From: Burkholderiales bacterium LSUCC0115 | Lineage (GTDB): Bacteria > Pseudomonadota > Gammaproteobacteria > Burkholderiales > Burkholderiaceae_A | Length of the DNA: 64,000 nucleotides | Reading direction: 5' to 3' | Assembly (NCBI GenBank): GCA_009646425.1 | Contig: WJBW01000002.1 | Span: forward strand, 186,001 to 250,000 | Shown here: piece by piece, positions 34,886-43,995 of the stretch | Layout of the letters: each line of letters begins with the position of its first letter | Position numbering within the stretch: position 1 is the first letter of the stretch | Made by a program: the position numbers and the translations under genes | The notes under the pieces: model-generated | Seen by the model: the letters and a program-made list of their open reading frames with translations, nothing else | What the model was told of the DNA's origin: nothing | The model's database searches: none

Positions 34886-36208
34886 TTAGGCGACTTTCTT
34901 GGCGCCGGCCTTGTCGTCGAAGAACTGCTCATCTTCAGTTGAACCATGCAGCGCCGCTGTAGACGCATCACGCTCGATGGTGGTGGTCACGGCATCGAAA
35001 TAACCGGTGCCGACTTCGCGCTGGTGCTTGACGGCGGTAAAGCCTTTTTCAGCGGCAGCAAACTCGGCCTGCTGCAGCTCGACGAAGGCCGTCATGTTGT
35101 TACGGGCATAGCCATGAGCCAGGTTGAACATGGAGTAGTTCAGGCTGTGGAAACCGGCCAGGGTGATGAACTGGAACTTGTACCCCATGGCACCGAGTTC
35201 GCGCTGGAACTTGGCAATGGTGGCATCGTCCAGGTTCTTCTTCCAGTTGAACGAGGGCGAGCAGTTATAGGCCAACAGCTTGCCTGGGAACTGCTTGTGG
35301 ATGGCTTCGGCAAAAGCGCGGGCATAGGCCAGATCGGGCGTACCGGTCTCGCACCAGATCATGTCTGCGTAAGGGGCGTAGGCGAGGCCACGAGAGATGG
35401 CCTGCTCGAGGCCGTTCTTGGTGCGATAGAAACCCTCGACGGTGCGCTCACCAGTCAGGAACGGCATGTCGTTGTCGTCAACATCGGACGTCACCAGATC
35501 AGCGGCCTCTGCATCGGTACGGGCCAGCAGCACAGTCGGCACGCCCATGACGTCAGCGGCCAGACGAGCAGCGACCAGCTTGGCAACTGCCTCGCGGGTG
35601 GGCACCAGGACTTTGCCGCCCATGTGGCCACACTTTTTGACAGAAGCCAGTTGGTCTTCAAAGTGAACGCCAGAAGCACCGGCATCGATCATGGACTTCA
35701 TGAGTTCGAAGGCGTTGAGAACGCCACCGAAGCCCGCCTCGGCGTCGGCCACGATGGGCAGGAAGTAGTCGATGTAATCGGCGTCGGAAGGGTTCTTACC
35801 TTCCATCCACTGAATCTGGTCGCAACGGGTCAGCGTGCTGTTGATGCGACGGACCACCTGGGGCACCGAGTTGGCGGGATAGAGGGACTGGTCGGGGTAC
35901 ATCTCGCCAGCCAGGTTGGCATCACCAGCGACCTGCCAGCCAGACAGATAGACCGCCTTGAGGCCGGCCTTGGCCTGCTGCATGGCCTGGTTGCCGGTTA
36001 GGGCTCCGAGACTGTTGATAAAGGGTTCGTTGTTGACCAGGTTCCAGAGTTTCTCTGCGCCACGCTTGGCCAGCGTGTGCTCGGGCTGCAAGGAACCACG
36101 CAGACGGACCACATCGTCGGCTGTGTAGCCGCGCTTGATGCCACGCCAGCGAGGATTTTCTGACCAGTCTTTTTGAAGTTTTTGTGCTTCTTGTTCACGC
36201 GTTGCCAT
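34886..36208 (-). CDS. aceA: Isocitrate lyase
   Basis: Cytosolic glyoxylate-shunt enzyme that splits isocitrate into glyoxylate and succinate, needed for growth on acetate or fatty acids. It has 440 residues. The catalytic cysteine is C193 in the KKCGH loop (191-195), preceded by ADAEAGFGG with Mg2+-binding acidic residues and [30 protein letters not shown] and NCSPSFNW also match the family. GGGAG lies 8 nt upstream of the ATG. It is a single-gene unit with a long AT-rich upstream region and three hairpins downstream. No malate synthase gene is in the window. Confidence 0.96.
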   Translation of the reverse strand: MATREQEAQKLQKDWSENPRWRGIKRGYTADDVVRLRGSLQPEHTLAKRGAEKLWNLVNNEPFINSLGALTGNQAMQQAKAGLKAVYLSGWQVAGDANLAGEMYPDQSLYPANSVPQVVRRINSTLTRCDQIQWMEGKNPSDADYIDYFLPIVADAEAGFGGVLNAFELMKSMIDAGASGVHFEDQLASVKKCGHMGGKVLVPTREAVAKLVAARLAADVMGVPTVLLARTDAEAADLVTSDVDDNDMPFLTGERTVEGFYRTKNGLEQAISRGLAYAPYADMIWCETGTPDLAYARAFAEAIHKQFPGKLLAYNCSPSFNWKKNLDDATIAKFQRELGAMGYKFQFITLAGFHSLNYSMFNLAHGYARNNMTAFVELQQAEFAAAEKGFTAVKHQREVGTGYFDAVTTTIERDASTAALHGSTEDEQFFDDKAGAKKVA

Positions 36209-36271
36209 GGTAGGACTCCCTGAAGGATAAATTTGGTGTCTTCATCCTAGGGGGTTTGCTGCCTTGCATCG

Positions 36272-36351
36272 CTAATTTTTTGAAAAAATTTATATTTTTT
36301 AATTCTTTAAAAACATATAGTTATATCTATTTTTCAAATTGCGAAACGCAA
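36272..36351 (-). promoter_or_regulatory. AT-rich aceA upstream region with palindromes
   Basis: An unusually AT-rich block (about 36272-36340) in GC-rich surroundings, upstream of aceA. It contains the perfect palindrome AATTTTTTGAAAAAATT (36274-36290), TATAAC and TATAAA -10-like hexamers on the minus strand, and at 36339-36351 the palindrome TTGCGAAACGCAA. The A/T tracts predict bent DNA. Probably the aceA promoter and a regulator site; no single -35/-10 pair is convincing. Confidence 0.55.
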
Positions 36352-36395
36352 GTTTGCACAATGAGAAACGAATCGGCCGTCCTGCAGCATCAATA

Positions 36396-36431
36396 TTCCA
36401 CACTATGAAATAAGGCTTTTGCAGTGTGGAA
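36396..36431. repeat. 9-bp inverted repeat TTCCACACT...AGTGTGGAA
   Basis: TTCCACACT (36396-36404) and AGTGTGGAA (36423-36431) are separated by 18 nt, between the end of the YbbP-type permease gene and aceA. They could be a paired operator for aceA (the TTCC/GGAA arms recall IclR-type sites) or a termination hairpin for the ABC operon ending at 36443. The repeat is seen directly; both functions are inferred. Confidence 0.45.
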
Positions 36432-36442
36432 AACCCATCGGG

Positions 36443-38980
36443 TTAACCCGAGACCTGCCTCAAGATCTGAACAGGGGGAACCCGGGTCACCTCCCGAAGT
36501 ACCAGCCAACCCCCAAACCAAGCGAGACCAACCCCAGCCGCCAACAACTGGATCATGGTGATCCAGTTCATCGAGACAGCCAGCTCGAAGGCAAACCGGG
36601 CCACCGCCCAGCCCATGGCCTGCGACCAGATGGCAGCAGCCAAGCCAGACAATGCACCCAATGCCACCAGCTCAAGTCTTTGGGCCTGCTGGAGTTGACG
36701 ACGGCTGGCGCCAAAGGCTCGTAGAACCCCAGCCTCCCGAATTCGCTCGGCCTTGGTCACCGACAAAGACGTCACCAAAATCAAGACCCCAGCAGCCAGA
36801 CTAAAGACAAATAGCGCCTGGACCGCAAATCCCGTCTGATCGAGCACCTGGCGAAGCTGACGCAAGATGCTGTCCAAACTCACCACCGTCAGCGAGGGAA
36901 ACTCCGCAGACAGTCGGTCCACCTGCGCTGCGATCGTTGACGGGGCATGAAACGAGGTGATGAACGTCTGAGCCTGATCCTGAATCAGACTGGGACTCAG
37001 GACCATGAAAAAGTTGACCGCCATGGAATCCCACCGCAGCGACCGAATGCTGCTGACGGTGGCCGAGATCGACTCTCCGGCAATGTCAAAGGTGAGGCGA
37101 TCGCCCAACTGCAGCCCGAGAGAATTGGCAAGGGTCTGTTCTACCGAGACCTCGGGTTGACTGGGCTGTAATGGTCCACCCCGGACAATCTGGTTGTGGG
37201 CGGGCAACTCGCTGGCATAGGACAGATTGAGCTCTCGATCAAGCTGACGCTTGGCACGATCGTCCTCGAAGTCATCTGGGCCGACCGTCCGATCGTTGAC
37301 GCCGACCAGTCGGCCACGCACCATGGGGTAGAGCATCAGGTCTTTCACACCCAAAGACTGCAGCCGACTGGCCACTGCCTCGCGTTCCTCGGGCAGGATG
37401 TTGAGAACAAAACGATTTGGCGCCTGCTCCGGCAGGCTGCGTCCCCAGGCCTCGACCAGATCGGCTCGCAGAAAGATGAGCAAGCCCAAGGCCCCCAATG
37501 CGAGCGTGAGACCCAAGCCCTGCAAGACCAGGCTGGCCCGGCGTCGCCGAAGGGACTGCGCCAACGCATAGGTGGACCAGGACGATGCAGACCGGGCCGC
37601 CAGTAAGCGAGAGAGCCCCGTCACAAGTCCGATCAAGACCAACGAGGACAACGCCGCCAGGGCTAGAAAACCGAGACCCACCGCGAGCCCGAGCTTGAGG
37701 TCGCCACTGCCAAACCAGAGCAAGGCCAGCACCCCAACCGTCAGCAGAAGGCCACGACTCACCAGGCTCAGGCGCCTGGCCGCACCGGACTGTCTAGCAT
37801 GAACGGGGATGAGCTGCGAGTCCTGCAAAGACCGAAGGCTGGCCAGCGGACTGACCCGGAGGACTTGCCGAACCGCAGGCCAGGCAAACAAGGTGAGTAA
37901 GCCAAAGCACAAGACCAACGCCTGTAGGGCTGGTCCCACCCACAGACGCCCATCGGCCGCGCCAGCCGATAGGCTGCGCCCCAACAATTCGGACAGGAGC
38001 GAGGCCAATCCGGCACTCACACCAAAGCCCAACAACAAGCCAGCAATCAAACCAGCCGCACCAGTCATCGACAGCTTGAGCCACCAGTACACAACAAGGC
38101 ACTGCCTGCTGGCACCGGTTGCCTTCAGGACGGCCAGCGTAGGCAAAGCCCGATGCGCCATCTGCCGGGCCGCCAAGACCAACGCCACGCAGGACATGAG
38201 CAAGACCACCATGCCCGAGAGACTGAGAAACCGCTCGGCCCGAACCAGGGTCTCTTTGAGTGCAGGGCGCGCGTTGTCCAGCGTCTCGTACCGCTGCCCT
38301 GCCCCGATGCGCGGTTGGATCAGCTGATCAAATCGAGTCAAGGCTTGGGCTGAACCGGCCACCCAGAGTCGATAGCTGATCCGACTGCCCGCTGTTTGAA
38401 GCCCCGTCTTGGCCAAGGCCTCTTGGCGCATCATCACCCTGGGCGAGAAATTAACAAAGCCAATCCCGCGGTCCGGCTCTTGAACAATCCAGCCCGAGAC
38501 CCGAAACCGACTGGCCCCCAGGTCGATCTGATCCCCCAAGCCAACGCCCAGACGAGCAGCAAGGGATGGATCCAGGTAGACATCCTCCTCGCCCAGTTCA
38601 CGATCCCCATCGACCTGAAGACGACCCTTAAGCGGATAGGCGGGCTGAACGGCCTTGATGGCGACGAGCGCAGAGCCCGTCGGCCCAAGGGCCATGGACG
38701 GGAACTGCGCGCCCTGCGTGAATTGCAGGCCCGTCTTACGCGCAGCCTCGATCCAGTCTTTTGGAATGGGGCGGTCCGAGACCAGCAGTCGATCCCCCCC
38801 GAGGCTGGCCTGGGCGTCGGCAAATAACGCCTGCTGGACACGACCGGCCAGAAACCCGACCGCAGAGGTGGCCGCCACCGTCACCATCAAGACCAGGGCC
38901 ATGAGCCGCAGATGGCTGGCTCGACGGTCTCGCCACGCCAGCCAGACCCCGAATCGCCAGTTGCGATGACTAGGCTGCAC
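36443..38980 (-). CDS. Large ABC-type permease, FtsX-like (YbbP type)
   Basis: An 845-residue inner-membrane protein with two FtsX/MacB-like units. One N-terminal helix (about 24-45), a periplasmic domain and a helix triplet near 260-380 make the first unit; helices around 420-510, a second periplasmic domain and a final triplet near 715-830 make the second. The conserved motifs RRASLVLQGLGL and EAGVLRAFGASRRQLQQAQRLEL fit the YbbP family, which works with a LolD/YbbA-like ATPase. Its ATG overlaps the preceding permease gene by 11 nt. Last gene of the six-gene operon, its stop lying in the palindrome CGGGTTAACCCG. Confidence 0.85.
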   Translation of the reverse strand: MQPSHRNWRFGVWLAWRDRRASHLRLMALVLMVTVAATSAVGFLAGRVQQALFADAQASLGGDRLLVSDRPIPKDWIEAARKTGLQFTQGAQFPSMALGPTGSALVAIKAVQPAYPLKGRLQVDGDRELGEEDVYLDPSLAARLGVGLGDQIDLGASRFRVSGWIVQEPDRGIGFVNFSPRVMMRQEALAKTGLQTAGSRISYRLWVAGSAQALTRFDQLIQPRIGAGQRYETLDNARPALKETLVRAERFLSLSGMVVLLMSCVALVLAARQMAHRALPTLAVLKATGASRQCLVVYWWLKLSMTGAAGLIAGLLLGFGVSAGLASLLSELLGRSLSAGAADGRLWVGPALQALVLCFGLLTLFAWPAVRQVLRVSPLASLRSLQDSQLIPVHARQSGAARRLSLVSRGLLLTVGVLALLWFGSGDLKLGLAVGLGFLALAALSSLVLIGLVTGLSRLLAARSASSWSTYALAQSLRRRRASLVLQGLGLTLALGALGLLIFLRADLVEAWGRSLPEQAPNRFVLNILPEEREAVASRLQSLGVKDLMLYPMVRGRLVGVNDRTVGPDDFEDDRAKRQLDRELNLSYASELPAHNQIVRGGPLQPSQPEVSVEQTLANSLGLQLGDRLTFDIAGESISATVSSIRSLRWDSMAVNFFMVLSPSLIQDQAQTFITSFHAPSTIAAQVDRLSAEFPSLTVVSLDSILRQLRQVLDQTGFAVQALFVFSLAAGVLILVTSLSVTKAERIREAGVLRAFGASRRQLQQAQRLELVALGALSGLAAAIWSQAMGWAVARFAFELAVSMNWITMIQLLAAGVGLAWFGGWLVLREVTRVPPVQILRQVSG

Positions 38981-40139
38981 GGAGCGCCTCTACGATGGCG
39001 ATGCGCGACGCGCGAATCGCCGGCAGCATGCCACCAACGGTTCCCATGAGAATTGAAAACACCAGAGCCTGTATCACGATGCCAGGTGTGAGCAGAAAAC
39101 CAAACGACAGTTCCGAAAAGCTCTGAAAGTTGGTGGTTGAAAATTCGATGGCCTGCATCAGACTGGCCAATCCCAGACCGATCGCCCCACCCACCAAAGA
39201 CAAGGCAATCGCCTCAGCCAGAAAAGCCAACAAAATGGCCTGCCTGGCAAAGCCCAAGGCCCGCAACGTGCCGATCTCGGCTACGCGAGTGGCCACGGCC
39301 GACTGCATAGTGATGGTGGCACCGATCACCGCACCGATCGAAAAAATCACCGTCAAGGTCAGCCCCAAAATCTTGATGAACCGCGACAGCGTCTCGGACT
39401 GCTCCGCATAGAATTCCCGCTCCGATTTGGCCTGCAGCGGCAGCCGGGGATCCTCTCGGACGCGATCAGCGAAAGCCTGCGCCTTGGTGGGGTCTAACAA
39501 CCGGACAATCACGCTCGAGTAACTGGCCCGACGAAAAGACTGACGCAGGACATCGGCATCGGCCCAGAGTTCGCTGTCAAAACCACTGCCTCCGCCATCA
39601 AAGACGCCCACCACTGGCCAATCACGACCAGCAAAACGAACCGAACCACCGAGTTCCAGCCCGACGAATTGCCGCGAGGCCGCCAGGCCTGCCATGACCT
39701 CATCGGTGCCAGGCCGTGGCGCGCGGCCCGAGACCAGGGTCACCTGCCGACGCAACTCTCGACCGGCCTCGTTCAGACCCCGAATCACCAGATTCGAGGG
39801 ACGACCAGTCTCTCGCTTGTCCAGATTAACCAGGACCACCGTCTCGTAGGACGCCAGGGGCTCGATGCGACTGGCCACCTCGGGCAGACTCGCCACAATC
39901 GAGGCCTGCAGAGGATCGATCGAACTCTGCACCTCGGTGGCGGTGCCCTGTCTCGTGACCACCATGTTATCGGCCTCGCCGGTATTGACCAGGGTGTTGC
40001 GTAGCCCAGCCTCGAGCATGAGCACGGCCGCAAAGACGTACACCACCAGGGCCATACCAAGCGCCGTCAACAAGGTGGTGGTCTTGCGAACCCACAGGTT
40101 GCGCAGGCTGTACTGAATAGGAATAGCGGACCAGATCAT
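38970..40139 (-). CDS. ABC transporter permease, MacB/FtsX type
   Basis: A 389-residue permease. An N-terminal helix near 20-45 is followed by a MacB-type periplasmic core domain (about 45-255) and three C-terminal helices (near 265-295, 310-335 and 355-380). The motif EIGTLRALGFARQAILLAFLAEA, typical of FtsX-like permeases that couple to ATPase conformational change, lies between the helices. Paralogous in layout to the next gene upstream, with which it probably forms a heterodimer. Confidence 0.88.
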   Translation of the reverse strand: MIWSAIPIQYSLRNLWVRKTTTLLTALGMALVVYVFAAVLMLEAGLRNTLVNTGEADNMVVTRQGTATEVQSSIDPLQASIVASLPEVASRIEPLASYETVVLVNLDKRETGRPSNLVIRGLNEAGRELRRQVTLVSGRAPRPGTDEVMAGLAASRQFVGLELGGSVRFAGRDWPVVGVFDGGGSGFDSELWADADVLRQSFRRASYSSVIVRLLDPTKAQAFADRVREDPRLPLQAKSEREFYAEQSETLSRFIKILGLTLTVIFSIGAVIGATITMQSAVATRVAEIGTLRALGFARQAILLAFLAEAIALSLVGGAIGLGLASLMQAIEFSTTNFQSFSELSFGFLLTPGIVIQALVFSILMGTVGGMLPAIRASRIAIVEALRAA

Positions 40140-40149
40140 GGCAGACCGC

Positions 40150-41319
40150 TTAGATGGCCCGAAGGCCTTCGACGATGCGAATCCGATAGCTCTTGATGGC
40201 TGGCCAGAGCGCAGCGAAGACTCCCGTCACAAGGGCGGCCAGCATTTGCATCAGATTGGTGTCCAAAGACACCACAAAACTCTTGAAGAGGGTGCCAGTA
40301 GCGGAGTGAAAGGCCTCTGCCAAGGGATAGGTCAGGCCAATGCCAATGAGCCCACCGAGCACAGCCATGAGCAGTGACTCTGCGGCGATCAATCCAGCGA
40401 CAAAAAATGGCGAGAAGCCCAAGGCTTTGAGGGTTGCATATTCGCTGGTGCGCTCGCGCGCCGTCATGCTCATGGTGTTGGCCATCACGGCCATGATGAT
40501 CAGGATGACCACATACGATACGGCCCGGATCGCCACGACAATGGCCTCTGTCATGGCCACAAAGCCCAACTGAAAGGCCTGCTCGGTCTCGGTCAGCGTC
40601 TCCTTGGGGGAGTTCTGAAAGAGCCCATCAATGGCCAATCCCACCGCCGCCGCCTGATCAGCTCCCTGAACACTGGAGATAAACACCCCGACACTGTCTG
40701 CATCGCGCGAGATGTTCCGACGTTTGATTTCCTCGTTCAGGTAAGCCCAATGAAAGTACATCTTATTGGTGTCGGTCTTTTCCTCAGCACCTTCGTAAAT
40801 ACCGGCCACCAAAAACTCCCACTGCCCCGGAAACAGCTGGCCTTTCAGGCTGATCAAATCACCGACCTGAAAGCCATAGGTGTCGGCCAGCCGACGACCC
40901 ACCACCGCACTGCGACGGTCCCGAAAAAAACGGGCTCTCTCCTCGTCCGTCAGTCGATACTCGGGATAAATCTGGAAGTATGTCTCCGGGTCGACAGCAA
41001 ACTGGGGAAAGAAATTTTTATTGTCCTTGTAGACCCCACCGAACCACCGTGAGATGGTCATGGCCTGAACGCCATCGACCTGACGAATCCGATCCCCATA
41101 AGACAAAGGCAAGGGAAAGATCAGCGAGACGGCGCTTCTGGTGATGAGCCTGGCCTGACTGGCAGACTCTGCCCCCGAGTACCAAGCCCGCACTACCGTG
41201 GACAAAAGACCAAAAGCCAGCACGGCGACCACCAGTCCCAAGAGGGTGAGGACCGCGCGCCCGCGATTGCGCCAGATGTTGAGAAAAACCAGACGAAATA
41301 ACAGCATCGGCTCTGTCAA
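40150..41319 (-). CDS. ABC transporter permease, MacB/FtsX type
   Basis: A 389-residue permease with the same layout as its neighbour: N-terminal helix near 15-40, periplasmic domain about 45-265, then three helices. The periplasmic domain has NFFPQFAVDPETYFQIYPEYRLT and DRRSAVVGRRLADTYGFQVGD, seen in a widespread group of MacB-like permeases. Motif RTSEYATLKALGFSPFFVAGL precedes the last helices. Its start overlaps the ATPase stop (ATGA), so the two are translationally coupled. It ends 10 nt before the next permease. Confidence 0.88.
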   Translation of the reverse strand: MTEPMLLFRLVFLNIWRNRGRAVLTLLGLVVAVLAFGLLSTVVRAWYSGAESASQARLITRSAVSLIFPLPLSYGDRIRQVDGVQAMTISRWFGGVYKDNKNFFPQFAVDPETYFQIYPEYRLTDEERARFFRDRRSAVVGRRLADTYGFQVGDLISLKGQLFPGQWEFLVAGIYEGAEEKTDTNKMYFHWAYLNEEIKRRNISRDADSVGVFISSVQGADQAAAVGLAIDGLFQNSPKETLTETEQAFQLGFVAMTEAIVVAIRAVSYVVILIIMAVMANTMSMTARERTSEYATLKALGFSPFFVAGLIAAESLLMAVLGGLIGIGLTYPLAEAFHSATGTLFKSFVVSLDTNLMQMLAALVTGVFAALWPAIKSYRIRIVEGLRAI

Positions 41320-41993
41320 TGACTGGCCTGAGCCATCAACTGCCCCTTCTCCAGATGCACCACTCGGCCGGCTGCATCAGCAGCCTTTGGATCGTGGGTC
41401 ACCATGACGATCGTCTTGCCACGCTCACGATTGAGTTGTTGCAGCATGGCCAAGACATCTTGAGCTGACTTTCGATCCAAGTCACCGGTGGGTTCGTCTG
41501 CCACAATCAGGCTGGGATTGGTGATCAAGGCACGGGCAATCGCCACGCGCTGCTGCTGACCGCCGGAGAGTTCACTGGGAATATGGCCGGCGCGATCCGA
41601 CAGGCCAACAGCCGCCAGAGCCTTGGCCACACGATCGGCGCGCTCGGCCGCTGGGCAGTCAGTCAGGGTCAAGGGCAAGGCGACGTTCTCGGCGGCGGTG
41701 AGAACCGGAATGAGGTTGTAGAACTGGAAGATGAATCCAACATGTCTGGCGCGCCACTTGGCCAACTCCGATTCGCTCAGTTCGCCAATATCGATCCCGT
41801 CGACGATGATTCGACCGGCACTCGGTCTATCAATGCCTGCGATCAGGTTGAGCAGCGTACTCTTGCCAGACCCAGAGGGTCCCATGAGTGCCACAAACTC
41901 ACCATCGCCGACCGTCAAGTGGAGGTTGTCGAGGACCGTGATCTGCTGATCCCCTCGCTGGTAGTACTTCCCCAATCCTTGAACGTCGATCAC
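41316..41993 (-). CDS. ABC transporter ATPase (LolD/MacB type)
   Basis: A 225-residue cytosolic ATPase. Walker [10 protein letters not shown] near 39-47, Q-loop [10 protein letters not shown], signature [15 protein letters not shown], Walker [14 protein letters not shown]-loop VTHD. The sequence type ([19 protein letters not shown]) belongs to the LolD/MacB/FtsE branch, whose members drive mechanotransmission rather than solute import. It overlaps the adaptor gene upstream and the permease downstream by 4 nt each. It is the only ATPase in the operon and so must serve all three permeases or a subset. Confidence 0.93.
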   Translation of the reverse strand: MIDVQGLGKYYQRGDQQITVLDNLHLTVGDGEFVALMGPSGSGKSTLLNLIAGIDRPSAGRIIVDGIDIGELSESELAKWRARHVGFIFQFYNLIPVLTAAENVALPLTLTDCPAAERADRVAKALAAVGLSDRAGHIPSELSGGQQQRVAIARALITNPSLIVADEPTGDLDRKSAQDVLAMLQQLNRERGKTIVMVTHDPKAADAAGRVVHLEKGQLMAQASH

Positions 41994-43111
41994 TGCTTGC
42001 TAGACCTCACGGATTGGCCATCGCGCAGTCCCGCAGCGGGGCGAAGCACCACCCGCTGGTCGGACTTCAGACTGGGGACCAACACCAACTCACCCATGGT
42101 GGCCAGGGGCTTGGGCAGCACCATCCGTTTCAGACGGTCGGACTCGATGACAAAAATGGCAGACTCATCGCCCTGGGTCAGCACAGCCGCCTGGTTCACC
42201 CCCACCACCGGCTTGCGCTGCTCCGGCGCAAGCGGCTGGTCCAAGAACGAGACCTTGGCCGACATGTCCGGCAGGATTCGGGGGTCAATCTGATTGAACT
42301 TTAGCTTCACCAGTCGGGTGGCCTTGGCTCGGTCAATGGTCGGGACCATCCGGGCCACGACACCCGCGAAGCGCTCACCAGGCAGAGCATCGAGCCCAAT
42401 CTCAACTGGCTGACCGATGCGGATCTTGCCGAGACTGGACTCTGAGACATCGGCCTCCACCTCTAGCGTAGACATGTCAGCAATCGTCACCACAGCACCC
42501 TTGCTGTCGGCCGCGGATGAGAACGGCGTGATGTTGTCGCCCACGTTGGCATTCTTGGTGAGCACCACGCCATCGAAGGGGGCCCGAATCTCAGACTGAT
42601 CAAAGGCGGCCTGGGCGACGGCCTGGGCTGCAGCCGATGCGGTCTGCTGCGCACGTGCTTTCTCGAACCGAGCCTTGGCAGAATCGGCCGCCGCCTGGGA
42701 GATGTATTGCTTGGCCAGTAAGGACTTGGAGCGATCGTATTCACGAATGGCGTCATCTAACTCGGCTTGGGCCAGACCCACCTGGGCTCGGGCCTGCGCC
42801 AGCTGAGCCGTTAGTTCCTGACGCTCCAGCCGAGCCAGCAATTGGCCCTGCTTGACCACCGAGCCCTCTGCCACGCCAAGCCATTCCAGACGCCCCTGGG
42901 CCTTGGTGGAGATGGCAGCCTTGCGCTGGGCCACTACATAGCCACTGGCATTCAGGGTAGACAACAAAGAAGAAGGAAAGGCTGTGACCACCGGGGTCGA
43001 CTGCACCTCTATGGGCCTGGTCTGACGCCAGACCACCACCGCGAGAACCAGCAGACCAATGATCGCAAGGAGTTTTGTTTTGAAGGAGAGTTTTTTAATC
43101 GAATTCAACAT
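41990..43111 (-). CDS. Membrane fusion protein (HlyD/MacA-like adaptor)
   Basis: A 373-residue periplasmic adaptor anchored by an N-terminal helix (about 13-29). It has a barrel-sandwich half (KAQGRLEWLGVAEGSVVKQGQLLARLE near 70-96), a coiled-coil hairpin (about 98-165), the second half-motif IRAPFDGVVLTKNANVGDNI, and a beta-barrel domain near 215-290. Such adaptors couple MacB-type ABC units to an outer-membrane channel or deliver substrates. No TolC homologue is nearby. It follows the SUMF1 gene with no gap and overlaps the ATPase gene. Confidence 0.9.
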   Translation of the reverse strand: MLNSIKKLSFKTKLLAIIGLLVLAVVVWRQTRPIEVQSTPVVTAFPSSLLSTLNASGYVVAQRKAAISTKAQGRLEWLGVAEGSVVKQGQLLARLERQELTAQLAQARAQVGLAQAELDDAIREYDRSKSLLAKQYISQAAADSAKARFEKARAQQTASAAAQAVAQAAFDQSEIRAPFDGVVLTKNANVGDNITPFSSAADSKGAVVTIADMSTLEVEADVSESSLGKIRIGQPVEIGLDALPGERFAGVVARMVPTIDRAKATRLVKLKFNQIDPRILPDMSAKVSFLDQPLAPEQRKPVVGVNQAAVLTQGDESAIFVIESDRLKRMVLPKPLATMGELVLVPSLKSDQRVVLRPAAGLRDGQSVRSSKQ

Positions 43112-43945
43112 CTATTTTATGTCCTGAACACATCGAAACCCAATATACGCGACCCTGGTGTCACGAGGCTTGGTCGCCACATCATCCACCAGCTGCCGCT
43201 CAGGGCCGTACCACCACGAGGCCCCTCTGGTGATGCGCTCTGAGCCGCGACCGGTGTCAACCCACTCCCAGACATTGCCGCCCATGTCCCGAAGGCCATT
43301 CACACCGAGTGGCGTGCGATCAACGGCCACATGGCCAACGCCACGGTCTAACACGCCCTGCGGTGCGAGCCCGGGGTAACCACCACATCCCGACAGGCAG
43401 TGGCTCGCTTTGGGGGAATCGCCGTTGGGCCATCGGTATTGCCGGCCGGCCTGAAATGGGGTGGGCGGCATCGGCCGCTGCTCGGTGTAGGCTGCCGAGA
43501 CCCATTCTGCGTCTGTGGGCAGGCGTTTGCCAAAAAAACGGCAGGCTTGTTGCGCCTCGTCAAAAGTCAGGTGAACCGCCGGTTCGTTGTCAGCAGCAGG
43601 CCGGCCGAACGGCGCCTGCCAGGTCCAGCCAGACTTTTGGGTCCAACCAAACTCATAGATGTAGCCACCGCCCTCCCGCTCGGCCCGACTCACGAATCCC
43701 GTGCTTCGGGCGAATTGGCGAAACTGGCCCACACTGACCTCGTTCACGTCCCAGGCCAGGCGTCCGATGACCTGCTGGGCCGCCTGTGGCTTGGCTATCG
43801 ACACTCCAGGCGCGGCCTGCAGGCTCCCAGTGACCCCAAGACCCAGCAGTGCAACAAGCCCGGCCAGGGCTGGGATCAGCGGGTGGCGTGGGGTTTTCCC
43901 GCCCCCATTCGTCCATTTCATGCTTTGAAGTTGTGTTTTGGTCAT
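43112..43945 (-). CDS. Exported SUMF1/FGE-fold protein lacking catalytic cysteines
   Basis: A 277-residue protein. An N-terminal hydrophobic signal (about 24-44, ending SLQAAPG) is followed by a formylglycine-generating-enzyme-like domain: WDVNEVSVGQFRQFARSTGF, PAVHLTFDEAQQACRFFGKRLPTDAEW-type sequence, GLRDMGGNVWEWVD, and the final GFRC. In true FGE the C-terminal motif after GGSW carries two active-site cysteines; here the segment reads ITRGASWWYGPERQLV without them, so sulfatase activation is unlikely. As first gene of an export operon it may act as a periplasmic accessory or substrate-recognition factor (inference). Confidence 0.87.
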   Translation of the reverse strand: MTKTQLQSMKWTNGGGKTPRHPLIPALAGLVALLGLGVTGSLQAAPGVSIAKPQAAQQVIGRLAWDVNEVSVGQFRQFARSTGFVSRAEREGGGYIYEFGWTQKSGWTWQAPFGRPAADNEPAVHLTFDEAQQACRFFGKRLPTDAEWVSAAYTEQRPMPPTPFQAGRQYRWPNGDSPKASHCLSGCGGYPGLAPQGVLDRGVGHVAVDRTPLGVNGLRDMGGNVWEWVDTGRGSERITRGASWWYGPERQLVDDVATKPRDTRVAYIGFRCVQDIK

Positions 43946-43995
43946 GTCAAGATCTCGGCGAAGTGGTCAATCGAACCAGAAAGGTCCCAGACACT

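Noticed and set aside
34946-36001. 351-codon open frame antisense to aceA
   Set aside because: Composition mirrors the isocitrate lyase codons (Gly/Val/His-rich), no domain signature; aceA has all catalytic motifs.
36439-36450. CGGGTTAACCCG as terminator stem
   Set aside because: Perfect palindrome but without a loop, so it cannot fold as a useful hairpin; probably chance at the permease stop codon.
43112-43945. SUMF1-domain gene considered as SenA (EgtB-like partner of the SenB-like protein)
   Set aside because: It has an export signal, no DinB-like N-terminal domain, is 23 kb away and belongs to an ABC efflux operon; not a cytosolic selenoneine synthase.
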